A DNA stretch of 64,000 nucleotides from Apiotrichum sp. Y4204 (GCA_025531455.1 JAMYHL010000059.1:434001-498000), one strand, 5' to 3'. Positions 31,518-46,647 are shown, counted from the stretch's first letter. Notes: a model not told the origin generated them from the sequence alone. Made by a program: numbers and translations.

Positions 31518-32440
31518 ACAGGTTGTACTTCGCCTACCCTCAAATACCTCTCCTCTCCTTTCTGAACGCTGTTTCACTATATGGACCCCGCCACGCGTCC
31601 GCGCACCTACATTCCGTCCTGATACCTTGTCCCGTAGGCTCCATATTGCGTCGCTTGTTAGATATTATGGAATCTGTATCCTGGTAGCGAAAGCCAGGCT
31701 TGGCTGGCAGATCACAGGCGGCGATTTGCGTGTGACCATGTCCCGATTCGCGTCGAGGATTTTTGGCGCGTGCATCGCACATTCGCCCCTCGTATTTCCT
31801 GAGCGCCACATGAGCACCTCGATCGCGTCTGATCCAGTGATGGGAATCAAGCGTTGGTGATTGCTGGCGCCACAAAGTCCCATCCACTTCCCGCGCGAAC
31901 AACAGAGTGCTCATGTGCGCGTTTCATGACGAGGTCGAGGGGATCAGAGGCCTGATTGCGCCGCGGCTTGTGCATCGCACAAGGACCGCGTTTCGAGAGA
32001 TGCTTGTCGTTCTGGAATTCTGGAACGCTTTGCTCTCGCGTTGCGAACATTACTGCACTCGGCAGCACAGTGTACCCCCCATTTCCAGGAGTACAGCACA
32101 CGCGTAGCAACGCTGATCTTTGCTCGATTGTCATGGATCCGCGGATCCTTTCGATCGCAGCCCCCTCTACTAGTGACGCGAGTGACGACACTAGTGTCGA
32201 CCAGTCTGCTCTTTGAAAGGATCTGCAGGATCCGCAGGATTTGTAGGATTTGCAGCTTGCACTGCAATTCCATCCGAGAATAAACGTGGGACTGGATACA
32301 TCGTTCTACGGAGATTACACAGGGTGGTGTTAAACGCCAGTGTTAGATACTGGCATCACGTTCTTGTATGGACACGAGAAGCGTGTTTGACTTTGCAGAT
32401 TGGGTGCTACGAGTCGACCCGCATCACATGTACATTGCGC
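31518..32440. other. Intergenic region between convergent genes
   Basis: About 920 bases between two stop codons. It contains a 14-bp palindrome, CGACACTAGTGTCG (32186-32199), and a 4 x 9-bp array (32219-32254). No coding or RNA feature was recognised. Confidence 0.45.
32219..32254. repeat. 4 x 9-bp tandem array (GGATYYGYA)
   Basis: Four consecutive 9-mers: GGATCTGCA, GGATCCGCA, GGATTTGTA and GGATTTGCA. Same period and core as the array at 5278-5313. Confidence 0.8.
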
Positions 32441-33848
32441 TTACTGACGCTCAACAAGTGCGTCGGTCTCGTTGTCCTTGTACGAGGGGAGGGCCTCCTC
32501 CTCGTACTCGAAGCCGGCCTCGGCCTGCTTAGCGTTAGCCTTGGCCGCCTTGTAGGCGATCTTGGCGGCACGGCGAGCCTCCTTGCGCTGACGGCGGCGG
32601 GCCTTGCGGTCCTCGCGGGCGAGGCGGCGGCGGCGGAAGAGAAGGAAGGTCGCGCCGAAGAAAGTGAGGAAAACGGTGCCGGTCATGAGGGCCGAAAGAG
32701 TCGCACGGACGTGGGGAGGAAGCGTGGCAAACTTGTCGCACACACGGTGACCAATCGCACCGATTTTGATGGCGTGCTTGTGCTTGTGGTGCTTGCCGTG
32801 CTTACCGTGCTTGTGCTTGTGGTGCTTGCCGTGCTTGTGCTTGTGGTCCTTGTGGTGCTTGCCGTGCTTGCGGTGGTGGTCATCGTCGTCGTCGTCGTCA
32901 TCATCATCCTCATCCTCCTCCTCCTCCTCCTTCTCCTTCTGCTTCATCTTCTCGGCCTTGAGCGCTTGACGGTAGGCCTCCTGCTTGGCATTGACGTCCT
33001 CATCGCCAAAGATGGGAAGAATGCCGACAGTCTTCTCCTCGTCCATCATCGGCTTGGCGATGGGAATGAAAATCGAGTAATCAACATTGTCCACCTCGGC
33101 ATGGTGGCCCGGGTGGCCAGGATGCTTGTCGTGGTGCTTGTGGTGCTTGTCGTCTCCGTGGTGGTGCTTGTGGTCCTTGTGGTGGCCGTCACCGTGGTCG
33201 GGGCCGTGCTCGTGGTGGTGGCCGCCATGGTGCCACGGCTTGGCGGCGGGCACAACGACAGTCGACCAGTCCTTGTGTGGGGCACGCGAGGGGGCGCCAA
33301 GATCAAGTCCAAGGCGCGAGAGCAAGGTGCTGATGGGTCCGGGCATCCACGAGTCGCGCTCGCGACCCATGCGTCCGCGCATCATGCGCTCCCTCTCGGG
33401 GCAAGGCTTGCCGGGCATGCGGCCCATCATGCTCCGACGGGAGGGAGGCTCAACCTTGGCTTCGGCTTCGGCGTTGGCATCCCGGTGGACCATCGTGTAC
33501 CCGCAACGCGCGCCAGGAGGGCAGTTGATGGCCCTAGCGTCAAGATTGGGCTCCGGGGCCGCCTCCGGGACGGCGTTGGCGGCCGCACCAGCGACTGCGG
33601 GTTAGCATCGAAGCGTAAGTTCGAGTTCATGCGGAGAAGCTAGAGTCGGCGACATGGGCTTGATGGCGAGATGGAGACCAAGCAAAAGAATGGCACTCGG
33701 TTGGGCGTTCGCGATTCCTGAGCTATTCGGGTGGCAAGACTCCTGGTTCTCTCGCGCCGCTCCCCCTGTCCCATGGTGCGCGTGACTCTACGTCCTCCCC
33801 ATTGTGCAACTCACCGAGAGCGCTGGCGATGGCGATAGAAAGCTTCAT
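32441..33848 (-). CDS. His-rich single-pass membrane protein of the secretory pathway
   Basis: Two exons (33815-33848, 32441-33594) give 395 aa. The N-terminus is a signal peptide (MKLSIAIASALVAGAAANA) whose first 11 residues come from exon 1. The lumenal or extracellular part has two His-rich blocks. The first is HHGGHHHEHGPDHGDGHH followed by KHH-type repeats; the second is KHGKHH/KHKHGKHH repeats after an acidic run of ten Asp. A TM segment follows (LSALMTGTVFLTFFGATFLLF), then a cytosolic tail rich in Arg (RRRRLAREDRKARRRQRK) and an acidic end containing LPSY, a possible Rsp5 WW-domain ligand. Dense His and Asp suggest binding of Zn, Cu, Ni or Fe at the cell surface or in an organelle (inference). 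I know no named family. The opposite strand is also open over most of this gene, a by-product of codon composition. Confidence 0.85.
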
Positions 33849-35072
33849 GGTAACGAGTGTAGGCAGTAGTTGGCGTGTTAGTTGTGGTTGTGGTGGTGGA
33901 TGTAGTGGTGCAGAGTGTCAAAGAAAAGCGGGAAGAGAGGATGACCCGACTTTGGCCTGCGTAGACAAACAGCCAGCCAAAGGACAAGTGGAGAGAGGCA
34001 CGAGAGGAGAGGAGGCTTGAAGAGGAGGTGGCGGTGGCGCGGTGGGAAAGCGGGAGCAATTTCTGAGAATCCAGGCGGCCGAACGATCAGAGGGATCTGC
34101 AGATCGGACCACCCACGGGGCAGATTCGGAGGAGCTTTAGCGCTATGGCTCGTCGCCCTCGGCCGCCGAGCCAAGCTTTGCCATGCCGTTATCCTCTCTG
34201 CCAGCTGCCTCTGCCTGCCGTGGCTGGCATGCACAATGGCACTGAAATGATGATATGATGACACAATGGAAACCATACAAAAGCACCACCCCCCTTCTTG
34301 GTTGCATAATTGCATGATAGTCGCAGATCGCAGTAAGCAGTGCACGGTTCCACACGACAAGCACGCATATTGCTTCAATTCTCATCTGTGCATCTGTCAG
34401 AACGCAGCAGGTTAGTTATTTCTGTTGTCGTTGCACAAATACGGAACAGCGAGTGCCGAAAGGGCTCATGGCACAGTCTGTTCAGGCGAGTCAAGCATTC
34501 GCCGCAACAGCAGCGAAAGTGAAGAGTTGTATCCTCACAAGAGATGAGTTGCGGCCGTATGCGTTTGCCAGACTGACGGGAATAATGGACACAAATATAT
34601 CTAACCATCTGACTATCTAATCGCAGGAGGATGCTATAGAAGCGAGAAGGGCACTTCGCTCGCACTCCCGTTCCGCATTTTGGGGCCACGCCACAGCACA
34701 GCATGTACTCGCCCTTCGGGCCCGTCTGGTATCGACTGTGTGTGATTAAAACAGTGACGAGGAGGCGTTGGCAACGAGGAGAACAAGGGGGTTGAGCGTA
34801 GCCTGATCTCTTGAGGCCTGGTGACTTGTTGCAGTAGCGTGTTGGAGAGGTTTGTTCACTCTAGGCCAAGTCGCACATGATACTGCGTGCAATTCAATCC
34901 CCTCAGTTGGTGTTGTTGGCTATTCGACTGCGCACACCAAAGGGCTCTGTGCGACTGCGGACGAACGGCGAGCGGCTGCGCTTGGGGTAGTGCATGTAGG
35001 TCAGTAGACGCGAGTGGAGAGGATAGTGTAGTCCCACTGCTGTGTTGAGGGCCCACAGCCGCAAATGAGGTA

Positions 35073-35104
35073 ACCGGGGCAGTCAAACACCGGGGCAGTC
35101 AAAC
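35073..35104. repeat. 2 x 16-bp direct repeat
   Basis: Two perfect adjacent copies of ACCGGGGCAGTCAAAC. Confidence 0.85.
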
Positions 35105-35637
35105 AGAGTATCACAGAGGCACGCAAGAGTTGGATGCGAAGGTGAAGAGCACTGACTTTGTTCTCATAGTTGGCGGGTCCCATCCCAGCCCTTGATCCGG
35201 GTACAGCAAAACCATCAGTAGTCCTTAGCTCATTATCTGAGTTATGGCCGAGACTGGGTCACTCATAACGATCGTGAGGCTTTATGTACTTTCACGACTT
35301 TATGCGACAATACTTTATGCGACGGGCGGTTATCATCAACAGTTCCGCCTCAACATCTTATCGTTTGTGGTGACCTCGGACACTGATGATCAGGCATTCC
35401 TTCGCATAAACTATAGACCACCAACAGCCGTGAAGGCGCGCCACCGTTCTTTGTTTGGTGTTTCACCGCGCTCGGCGCGACGCGATGAGCATCATCTTTG
35501 TTCACGTTCATGATGATTTAGGCAGTGATCAACCGGCCCAATAATGTGTTCCCTGGAGCTTTCTACCTGTCTCACCTTCAGGCAGTTTGTAGAGAGTTAT
35601 ATTCATGTCAGTTGAGCCTGACTCATGCCTGAACTAA

Positions 35638-36080
35638 CAGGCCTCGTCAAACGTCAAACAAGATCGTCTGTTCATACCATCTCGCCTGAGCTCAGACGAG
35701 CTTGGATGCACGGATAATTTTGCCTCATGCTCGGCTTCTGCCAGTTCTGCCCCCTTTGTGCCTCAATTCACAGACCTCGTCAAACGTCAAACGAGGTCGC
35801 TTGCTGATATGGACTCGTTTGAACTTGGTTGATCTTGTTTCATTGATTGGCGCTCAGACGAGCTCAAGCTCGTTGACGAGCTCGGATGCGCGGATGATTC
35901 TGCGTCGTGTCAGTCCAGTACAATCCTGCCATAAAGCCTCAACTCACAGACTTCGTCAAACGTCAGACTTGAAGTCACCTGCCCGGCGGCTCGTCTGCAT
36001 AAACTCGTTGAACCTAGACGAGCTCGAGCTTTCCTGACAGGCTTGGGTTGCACGGGTGATCAGTTCTGCCTAGGACAATC
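35638..36080. repeat. Three diverged direct repeats, 130-176 bp each
   Basis: Copies start at 35638, 35771 and 35947. Each opens with CAG followed by a Y/R variant of CCTCGTCAAACGTCA. About 60-110 bases later comes AGACGAGCT, then GGATGCRCGGATRAT or GGTTGCACGGGTGAT, then TTCTGCC- or CCTGCC-like sequence. Copies differ by substitutions and indels, so the array is old. No inverted termini or coding remnant. Confidence 0.65.
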
Positions 36081-37567
36081 CTCTACTCGCTTTCGTCCGG
36101 GTTTCCGGCCCGTCTTGTCGGCGGGACGGGTTGATAAGGACCCCGGAGTCGCGTTCATGGACACAAAACCGCTATGTCTAGCTTGGTGCTCGGACTTTAG
36201 GCAGCGATGTGCCAATCGGGAAATCTGGAGTTCTCGCGTCTCATCCGGCCGTTGACAAGCAGCTGATAGCGCGAGCACTGAAGACGGTCGACATCATTGG
36301 GTCCACCGAAAGTGTGGACGGATCGATCGGTGTCCGATCGTGACAGATAGATAGGCTAAACTCGGAATCATCCCGCAGGAGCCGGATGTGTGATGGCCCA
36401 ATTTTGCGGCAGGTGCCACATACATACCACACCAACACCACAATCTGCGCTCCACACAATTTGGGAGGCAGATCTTGATCTCCCATCTTATCCAGCCGAA
36501 GGCTAGCCAGATAGATGCTCGAGCCGCGAGAATAGCATGACGGGCAAGACTTGGCCGCTTGACCACTTGTGGCTGAAAGGCAGCTGGGCGTTACTTCAGG
36601 ATAATTAGTTTTCCCATCCTCGCACCACCCGTCCAGCCAAATGAAACGGTCAAACACGATCAAACGGATGCGTGAGGGTGACAAGTTCATCCCATCGCTC
36701 CCATCCCATGGACGATCTATGGTACGAATATCTCCATATCTGCCTGTTGGATGGCCGAAACGCCGATATCATTATCATTATCATTATCGCGAGGGAAAAT
36801 CGGGGAAGATCTGTCCCTGCGGCACAAGTATTTAAACAGTCTCTGTCGCAAAATGAACGACGAACAGCTTTATCCGCTCCGTTCAAGGTCACAGGATTTC
36901 ATGAAAACAGTCGGTGGTTCATTAGTCGACGGGTCCGCAATGTCGCTTGCCCACTGTCAGGGCGATCGCTTGGAGGTTGCCGATGGCAGACAGTGAGCGC
37001 TGGATTGTGGTCCTGTATTGCCGGGCAGAATTCCAAGCGAGAGGATATACTAGTCGAGTGATCCGATCGGTTATCAGTGTTTTTCACGCCATGCCTTGCC
37101 ATGTCTTGCCGGCTTTGCCTTAATCCAGTTTGGACCGCCCGACTGCTGTCAGAACATGTCAGAAGTAGGGGAAATCAGCATACAGTCGTTGCTGCTGGCA
37201 GCGCAGCAGTGAGGCTCCAAGTCCTTTGTCGGGAGTGATGTGACTCTCTCTTGCCACATGCCATTAAATATTGCCTTCATTCCTCACCTGGCAAGACACC
37301 GCCATTCGTTAACGTTCCCTATCTTATCTCAATGGTTAATTGTCTTTCTGTCCGTGTGCGTCGCACTTCTCGTTGCCGCTGGTCTGTATTATTGTATTGA
37401 TGCATACAGCGAACCTACACAACCCCAAACATGACTGCTAAAATGTACCTGAAACGTGCGTGGAGTGAATCTTGGAACTCTAGTGGCGGACCACACTCCG
37501 AGTCGCGCACAACAACACCTGTGTGCCTCCTCGAGAGTCAGTCGCTTTTTGTTACCGCGCACAAGGC

Positions 37568-41006
<3,439 letters not shown>

Positions 41007-42928
41007 ATGTCCCGCATCCCAGCCCGTCTGTGGGCGAGCTCCCGCCGCCCCCTCCTGCGCGCCGCGTCCCCCGCGATTGCTCGTGTCGCTCCCTCGTCGT
41101 ATGCCGTCGCTGGCCGCTCCGTCGCCGGGCCGTCGCGCCTCGGCGCCAGTGCGCTCGCTATCCCCTCGTCTGCCCGCGCTTTCCACGCGTCGTCCCGCGC
41201 CCTTGGCATCTTCCACTTCAAGCTCCACGACATTGGAGAGGGCATTACCGAGGTCGAGATGATCAAGTGGCACGTCAAGGAGGGTGATGTCGTCGAGGAG
41301 TTTGACTCGCTCTGTGAGGTCCAGAGTGACAAGAGTGTGTAAGTAGGCCCAAAGCAGCTGTTTGTCCTGTTCTGTTCATTTACTTACGTCCCAGCGTCGA
41401 GATCACCTCCCCGCACGCCGGAAAGCTTGTTAATCTGAGCGCTGCGACCGGCAACGTCGTCAAGGTGGGAATGACTCTCTGTGAGATTGAGACGGACGCC
41501 GTGGAGGGCAACGAGGGGGCTGAGGCCGCCACGCCCGAGCCGGCGCCGGAGCCCGCTGCTGCTCCCCCCCCTCCTGCCCGCGAGGCTGCCCCCGCCAAGC
41601 CCGCACCCACTCCTACTCCTGCTCCGGCTGCTGCCCCCGAGACGCCGTCACGCAAGGTGCCGCGCGAGCCGCGCCCGCACCCGCTGAGCGACACGGCCGT
41701 GCGTTTCCACGGCGAGGCCGGTGTGCTCCCCGCTGCCCCCACCCCCACTCGTGAGAACTCCATCCCCGACAGCGTCGAGGCGCGCCGTGACGGCGGCGCC
41801 GCGCAGCCCAAGCGCATCATCAAGGCGTCCCCCGCCGTCCGCGCCCTTGCCGGCCGCCTTGGCGTCGAGCTCGAGGAGTGCACCCCCACTGGCGAGAATG
41901 GTCGCGTTGTCCGTGAGGACGTTGAGCGTGCCGCCGCCCCGGCTGCTGCTCCCACTCCGGCCGCCGCCCCCGCCGCCCCCTCCGCGCCCCGCGCTGCCCC
42001 CACCCCTGCTGCTCGCGCTCCGGAGCCGGCGCCGGTCTTCTCGTCCGTCGACCGCGGAGACGAGGTCGAGCGCATGGAGATGGGCCGCACCCGCAAGGTC
42101 ATGTACAAGGCGATGGGCAGCATGGGCGACGTCCCGCACTTTGGCTACGTCCACACCCTCAACCTCACCAACCTCCTTCCCCTCATGAAGGCGGCCAACG
42201 CGGCCCCCTCCGAGCCCAAGGGCTACATTGCCGCCGACGTGCCCCAGTCGCTCGTGCACCCTGCGCCGACGCCCGCGCGCCAGAAGACCTCGGTCCTCGC
42301 CTTCCTCGTCAAGGCCCTCTCCCTCGCCCTCGAGGAGCACCCTATCATGCGCTCCCGCGTCCGCGAGGCCGACGGACACCGCTGGCTCGACGTCAGCCGC
42401 GACGCCAACATTGGTATTGCGGTTTCCGGTGAGTACGAGAATCGTGGAGCTATCTTCGTTCATGACTAACATTCAGACCCCAAGCTTGGCCTCCTCACCC
42501 CGTCGCTGCCGCCCATCGACCCGGGAAGCAGCGTGTCGACGATCGCGGGCGAGCTCTCGAACCTCCGCGACCGCGCCGCCCGCCCCGGCCCGCTACCCCA
42601 CATCACCCTCTCGTCGGTCGGCGGTCTCGGCGAGTCGCGCAGCGCCATGCCGGTGCTGCCCCCCGGTGGTGGACTTGCGATTGCGGCGGTTGGCCGCGCC
42701 GCGTGGGAGATGGAGTGGAACCTCCGCGACGGCGCGCCGGGTAAGGGCAACGGCGGCGTCTGGGGCGTCGAGCCGGGCCAGGTCGAGAAGGCTGGTCCCA
42801 AGGCCGTGCTCCGCGCGACTGTTGGCTGGAGCGGAGACCACCGCGTGCTCGAGGGCGCCGAGCTCATTGCCTTCACCGAGACCTGGAAGCGGTTCGTTGA
42901 GGAGCCCTGGCGCTGGATCCATGTCTAA
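41007..42928 (+). CDS. DBT: Branched-chain 2-oxoacid dehydrogenase E2 (dihydrolipoyl transacylase), mitochondrial
   Basis: Core acyltransferase of the mitochondrial complex that degrades Val, Leu and Ile. Three exons (41007-41338, 41395-42428, 42477-42928) give 605 aa. It begins with an Arg/Ser/Ala presequence ([15 protein letters not shown]). The lipoyl domain starts at [14 protein letters not shown], with the lipoyl-lysine in SDKSV (Lys109). Long Ala/Pro linkers flank the peripheral-subunit-binding domain ([18 protein letters not shown], about 254-290). The catalytic domain has [17 protein letters not shown] and ends with the active-site GDHRVLEG near residue 577. The family motif is DHRxxDG, so the Asp is replaced by Glu while His is kept. 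The C-terminus WRWIHV also differs from typical E2s. The frame is open upstream to 40953, but that codon is TTG, so the ATG at 41007 is preferred. Confidence 0.92.
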
Positions 42929-43301
42929 ATGTAGAGCCTAGTGTAGAGTAGGGAGTCAGACAGTTAGACCAAGACGGTCATGGTTACTTCAATGCATCTG
43001 TATAGAACGAAAACGCGACCAAGAGAGCTGAGATGTGCACGGCCACTGGAGAGTCACTTTGTGCAGCAGTTCGTGGATTGCAGTGATACATTTAATTTGA
43101 CTGTATGGAGTTATGAGGGACAGGCTATTGATGGTGATGTTGATGATGAATGACGGGACGAGGATATGTGTGTTTAGTTGGAGGGAATGGTAAGAGGGTG
43201 GGGGCAAACATCGCACAGCGAACTGGACCATACGGGGATCTCGCTCGAGGAAACCGACAAATGTCCTGATTCTAGTAATCTTGTTTGCTTGTTCGTTGCG
43301 C
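42929..43301. other. Intergenic between convergent genes
   Basis: 373 bases between the E2 and Mex67 stops; AT-rich around 43080-43180. Presumably both 3' UTRs; nothing else seen. Confidence 0.5.
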
Positions 43302-45918
43302 TCAAGCAAACGCATCGGCGGGGATTGATGCGCGGATGAGGGTGAAGTTGGCGACTGCAGCTTCCAGGTCCCATCCGTTCTGCGAGAGACACAGTTCCGA
43401 GTAATATGCGTTCATGCCGGTGCGTTGGCGACACGCCTCGATGAGAGCCGCACGATGATCGGCTTCACTGCTGTTGGTTGTGGTGACGTTGGTGGTGTTG
43501 GGGACGATAACGGCTGCTGCGGATGGGGCAGAGATGGAAATTTCACCGACGGCCATCGAGCGGCGGTTGTCGAAAGAGGCTGTGCCCAAGTATGAATGGA
43601 CAATCATCATGTCCGAAAGGACGACGCAGGGCCAGCCACGGGAAGCTGCAGTCGAGCCGGGGGGCGTGGCACCGAGAATAAAGGTGCGAGTGAATGATCG
43701 GTAAGATCCAGATGGCACTGTTGTTAGCTCCTGAAGGACCTAAAGATACATACTTTCTTGGAACTCGCCCTGAATGACGGCCGAGATGCGCTCGTTGTTG
43801 GTGTCAAAGTACCACGCATCGATGCACCACTTGGACGGATCATCGAGCGGGTGCTGCGTTTTCGGCACCTTTTTGTTGAGCCACCGAAGGAGCTCCTCAG
43901 AGTCCATTGGCGATTTGAGAGTCTGAACGCGCTGGTTGATGGTAGTGCAGCTGCGGAGGAAGTTGCGTCCGGGCAGGCTGACCCAGGCTTCGAAGGAGAC
44001 GGGGGCAGGGCGAGTGCTACGCGATCGGTTCACGTCCTGGGCCTGGTAGGATCGGCTGGGAAGAGTGTTGGCGGCTATGGAGATGGTTGCCTCCGGATGG
44101 TAGCCATGTATAACCTCAGATCGGTTCGAATCGTAGAGAGTGAAGAACATCTGGCAGAAGTTCATGACAGCGGTCCGACACTCGTCGTTCTCCTCGAACT
44201 GGGGAGCGATGTCGAATGGGAAGGTGAATGGGCGCGCCGCAAGAGTTTTGCGTTCGCTATCGTTGCGCCTCACAACTGGCTTGCGCTCGACGGGGAAGAT
44301 AATGCGGTTCAATTGCACGCCGTCCAGAATGAGAAGTCCAGGGAAGCGACGGAGAATATCACTGACGGTCAGGACGGTTTTAACTATGAGTAGTGGGACT
44401 CACTGTTGGTATTGTTCACCGCCATCAGGCTCCTCCAGCATCTTTTCGCGGAACCGAACACCATTAAGCTTGAGCTCAACAAGGCTCTTCAAAGAACCGG
44501 CGCCAGTTGACGCCTTGCCCTTCTGTTCGCCTGCCGACTGGAGGTGCCGAAGTTCCTCCTTGGCCACAATAGGGTTGTTGCTGAGGTCAAGGGCACGAAT
44601 ATGGGGTAGCGCAAGCGGAAGGCGAGCAAGTTGACTGAGGGTACGGAATCCATTGTTGGCCAGCGTGAGGGTGTGAATGTAATTGCCAGGCTGCGAGACA
44701 TTGGTACCAGGCACTTCGACTTGAGACAACTTACAGATTCCAAAACGGTGGAACTGAGCTTCCACAGAACGTGGCCAGCGCTGGGAGGAGCGTCGTCATG
44801 GCCGGGGGGAAGGATGCCCTGCTCTTTAAGCCACGGGTCGTCGAGGAGATTCTGAAATGGTTTAGCGTGGCTGTGACGATTTGCTACTCACAGACATATC
44901 GAGAACGCCAGGGGTAGGGTTTCTGGAACGAATCCACTGCTTGATCTCTTCACCTTTAAGGGTTTCATTGATCTTACTGTGCTGCTGTTTGTGGATCCGA
45001 GCACGGTTCGCATTGCGATCCTTCAGAACATCCGGAGTGCCTTCGGGGTTGCGGCGAGGATTAAGATTGGTAGGACCCCGCTTTGGAGCGGGTCCAGTGA
45101 TGCGGCTCGACAAAGCCTTTGCCGCAGCGGTGGGCTTCGCATACGGTGTCTCTTTGGCGTGGCGATGACGGCCCGACTGATGGCGAAAGGTATGTTGAAT
45201 GGGAGAGGTGTCAGGGTTGTGTTGATTTCCATGTTGTCCATTGAAGTGAAAAATGTGCGATGAGGTCGAGAAGACGGCGTCAGCTCGTTGCCGATGATTC
45301 GTTTGTGTGGAAGGATTTCTGATGTGTAGAGAAGAGGGTTTGGGTGCACAGTTGTCACACACAAATGTCGGGATGGAGACAGGCCGGAACAATAACAAGC
45401 AATGGTCCACCGCAGAAGGAAGAAGTTTCAACGACGGGTGAGTCATGTGAGGGTCAAGCCCTTTGGGTTCCGTTTGGCTTCCGAGCCCGTGCTGTTCACC
45501 ATTGAAGGCTTTGACATCTGGCAGTCCAATGCGCCCTTCCCGACGAAAAGGATGTGTCGTGCGGGATAGAGCAGCAAACAAGATGGGACGGGGTTCTTCG
45601 TTCAAACAGCTACTCGCTCGCCGATCCCGATGTGCATGGCCAGGTGCGATGAAACGACCCAACAAACTCGGAATGACGTTGCTACCTGTGCAGCCCAGAC
45701 ATCTCCAACTAGATCAATAATGAGACGGCACTTACCTGGTCAAGAGGGCCAGCGGAGCGTGCGTTCCCGCGTCTGCGACCAGAGCGTCCTACACCACCAT
45801 CGAGGTCCATCGCATCGCCCGAATCAGTGCTGCGAGCAGCACCCCTGAGAGCCGAATGAAGAGCACGCGCCGCACCGCGAACGGCCACGCCGGAGCCGCT
45901 TCCAGAGTTGTTGTTCAT
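43302..45918 (-). CDS. MEX67: mRNA export receptor Mex67/NXF1
   Basis: Carries mRNPs through nuclear pores with Mtr2/NXT1. Six exons (45736-45918, 44892-45176, 44735-44851, 44404-44690, 43754-44361, 43302-43717) give 631 aa. The N-terminus is Gly/Arg/Ser-rich and basic (RNA binding). Leucine-rich repeats lie at about 196-300 (IHTLTLANNGFRTLSQLARL, IRALDLSNNP, LVELKLNGVRFRE, FPGLLILDGV). The NTF2-like domain (about 330-560) has CRTAVMNFCQMFFTLYDSNR and WPCVVLSDMMIVHSY. The C-terminal 50 residues are a TAP-C/UBA-like domain (AYYSELCLSQNGWDLEAAVANF) that binds FG nucleoporins. Intron 1 is 559 nt (45177-45735), the longest in the window. Exon 2's 5' edge rests on acceptor and phase match, so that junction is slightly less certain. 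Divergent from the SF3b2 gene. Confidence 0.95.
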
Positions 45919-46647
45919 GCTCGCTTGAGTTGGGTTGTGTTTGAGGGGGATGAGGTGAGAAGGCGGTGCGAAGGAGGCGAGATGGAACGCAAATGATGTA
46001 TGTTGTGCGGACTGGATGCAGCGACCCGACCTCGCAGCTGGACGTCGAGCTCGTCGAAGGGGTCGAGACGGGAGGGCGGGTGAAGGTTGGATTAAGAGTA
46101 ATGGAGTGGTGAAGAGAGAGGTGGCAAGTGGTGAGAAGGAGTGAGGGGGAACAAAAGGGGGTGGTCGAGAACAGTCTGGTTAAGTTGTCTAATCGAGGAG
46201 TAGCTGTACAAGATGGCGGCGAGCATCATCTCCCACACACTGCAGAGCGACAGTAGTATCCCTACCTAATGCGGGAATTATCGAAGCTATTACAAATTCC
46301 TGAATCTGGGTGGCAAAACTGTATTATCACCTAAAACGTTCAAAACGGACATGAACATGGCTGCCCGCACCGTTAGACCTGCCACACAAATTATAATCCC
46401 GCTAATACCGTCCGCCTGGGCGGGTGGGAGGGAGGTTGCTCCACTCCCACACCTTACTCACCTCATCTCTCCATCGGCCGCCTGGCCTCCACCATTGCTC
46501 GTCGCTGCTGTTTCACAGTCTCAACACACACAAATACTGTTGCGGGCTCGAGACATCCTCTGCCGAGTGGCGATCACAACAATACCACAAAGCAACAACC
46601 AAGAACGACACCGCCATCGGGCCCTCTGTTTCTCCTCATACTCCAAC
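45919..46647. promoter_or_regulatory. Bidirectional promoter, MEX67 / SF3b2
   Basis: 729 bases between divergent starts of two mRNA-processing genes. The MEX67 side is AG-rich on the plus strand (CT-rich on its coding strand); the SF3b2 side is CT/CA-rich. No TATA-like element in a convincing position. Confidence 0.5.

Larger units (their letters stand above)
33849..37567. other. 3.7 kb gene-free region with diverged repeats
   Basis: The longest stretch without a recognisable gene. The first few hundred bases should be the promoter of the His-rich protein (minus strand). Further right are a 2 x 16-bp direct repeat (35073-35104), a three-copy diverged direct repeat (35638 to about 36080) and ATTATC repeats (36767-36788). 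The largest frame (36241-36690, minus) has no domain. No transposase or reverse-transcriptase remnant was seen. Confidence 0.5.

Noticed and set aside
32213..33643. 476-codon open frame on the plus strand over the His-rich gene
   Set aside because: It is the mirror of biased codons on the minus strand (Val/Leu/Cys-rich nonsense product); the minus-strand gene has a signal peptide, a TM segment and a proper intron.
33849..37567. Transposon or retroelement in the gene-free region
   Set aside because: No transposase or reverse-transcriptase motif, terminal inverted repeat or target-site duplication could be seen by eye.
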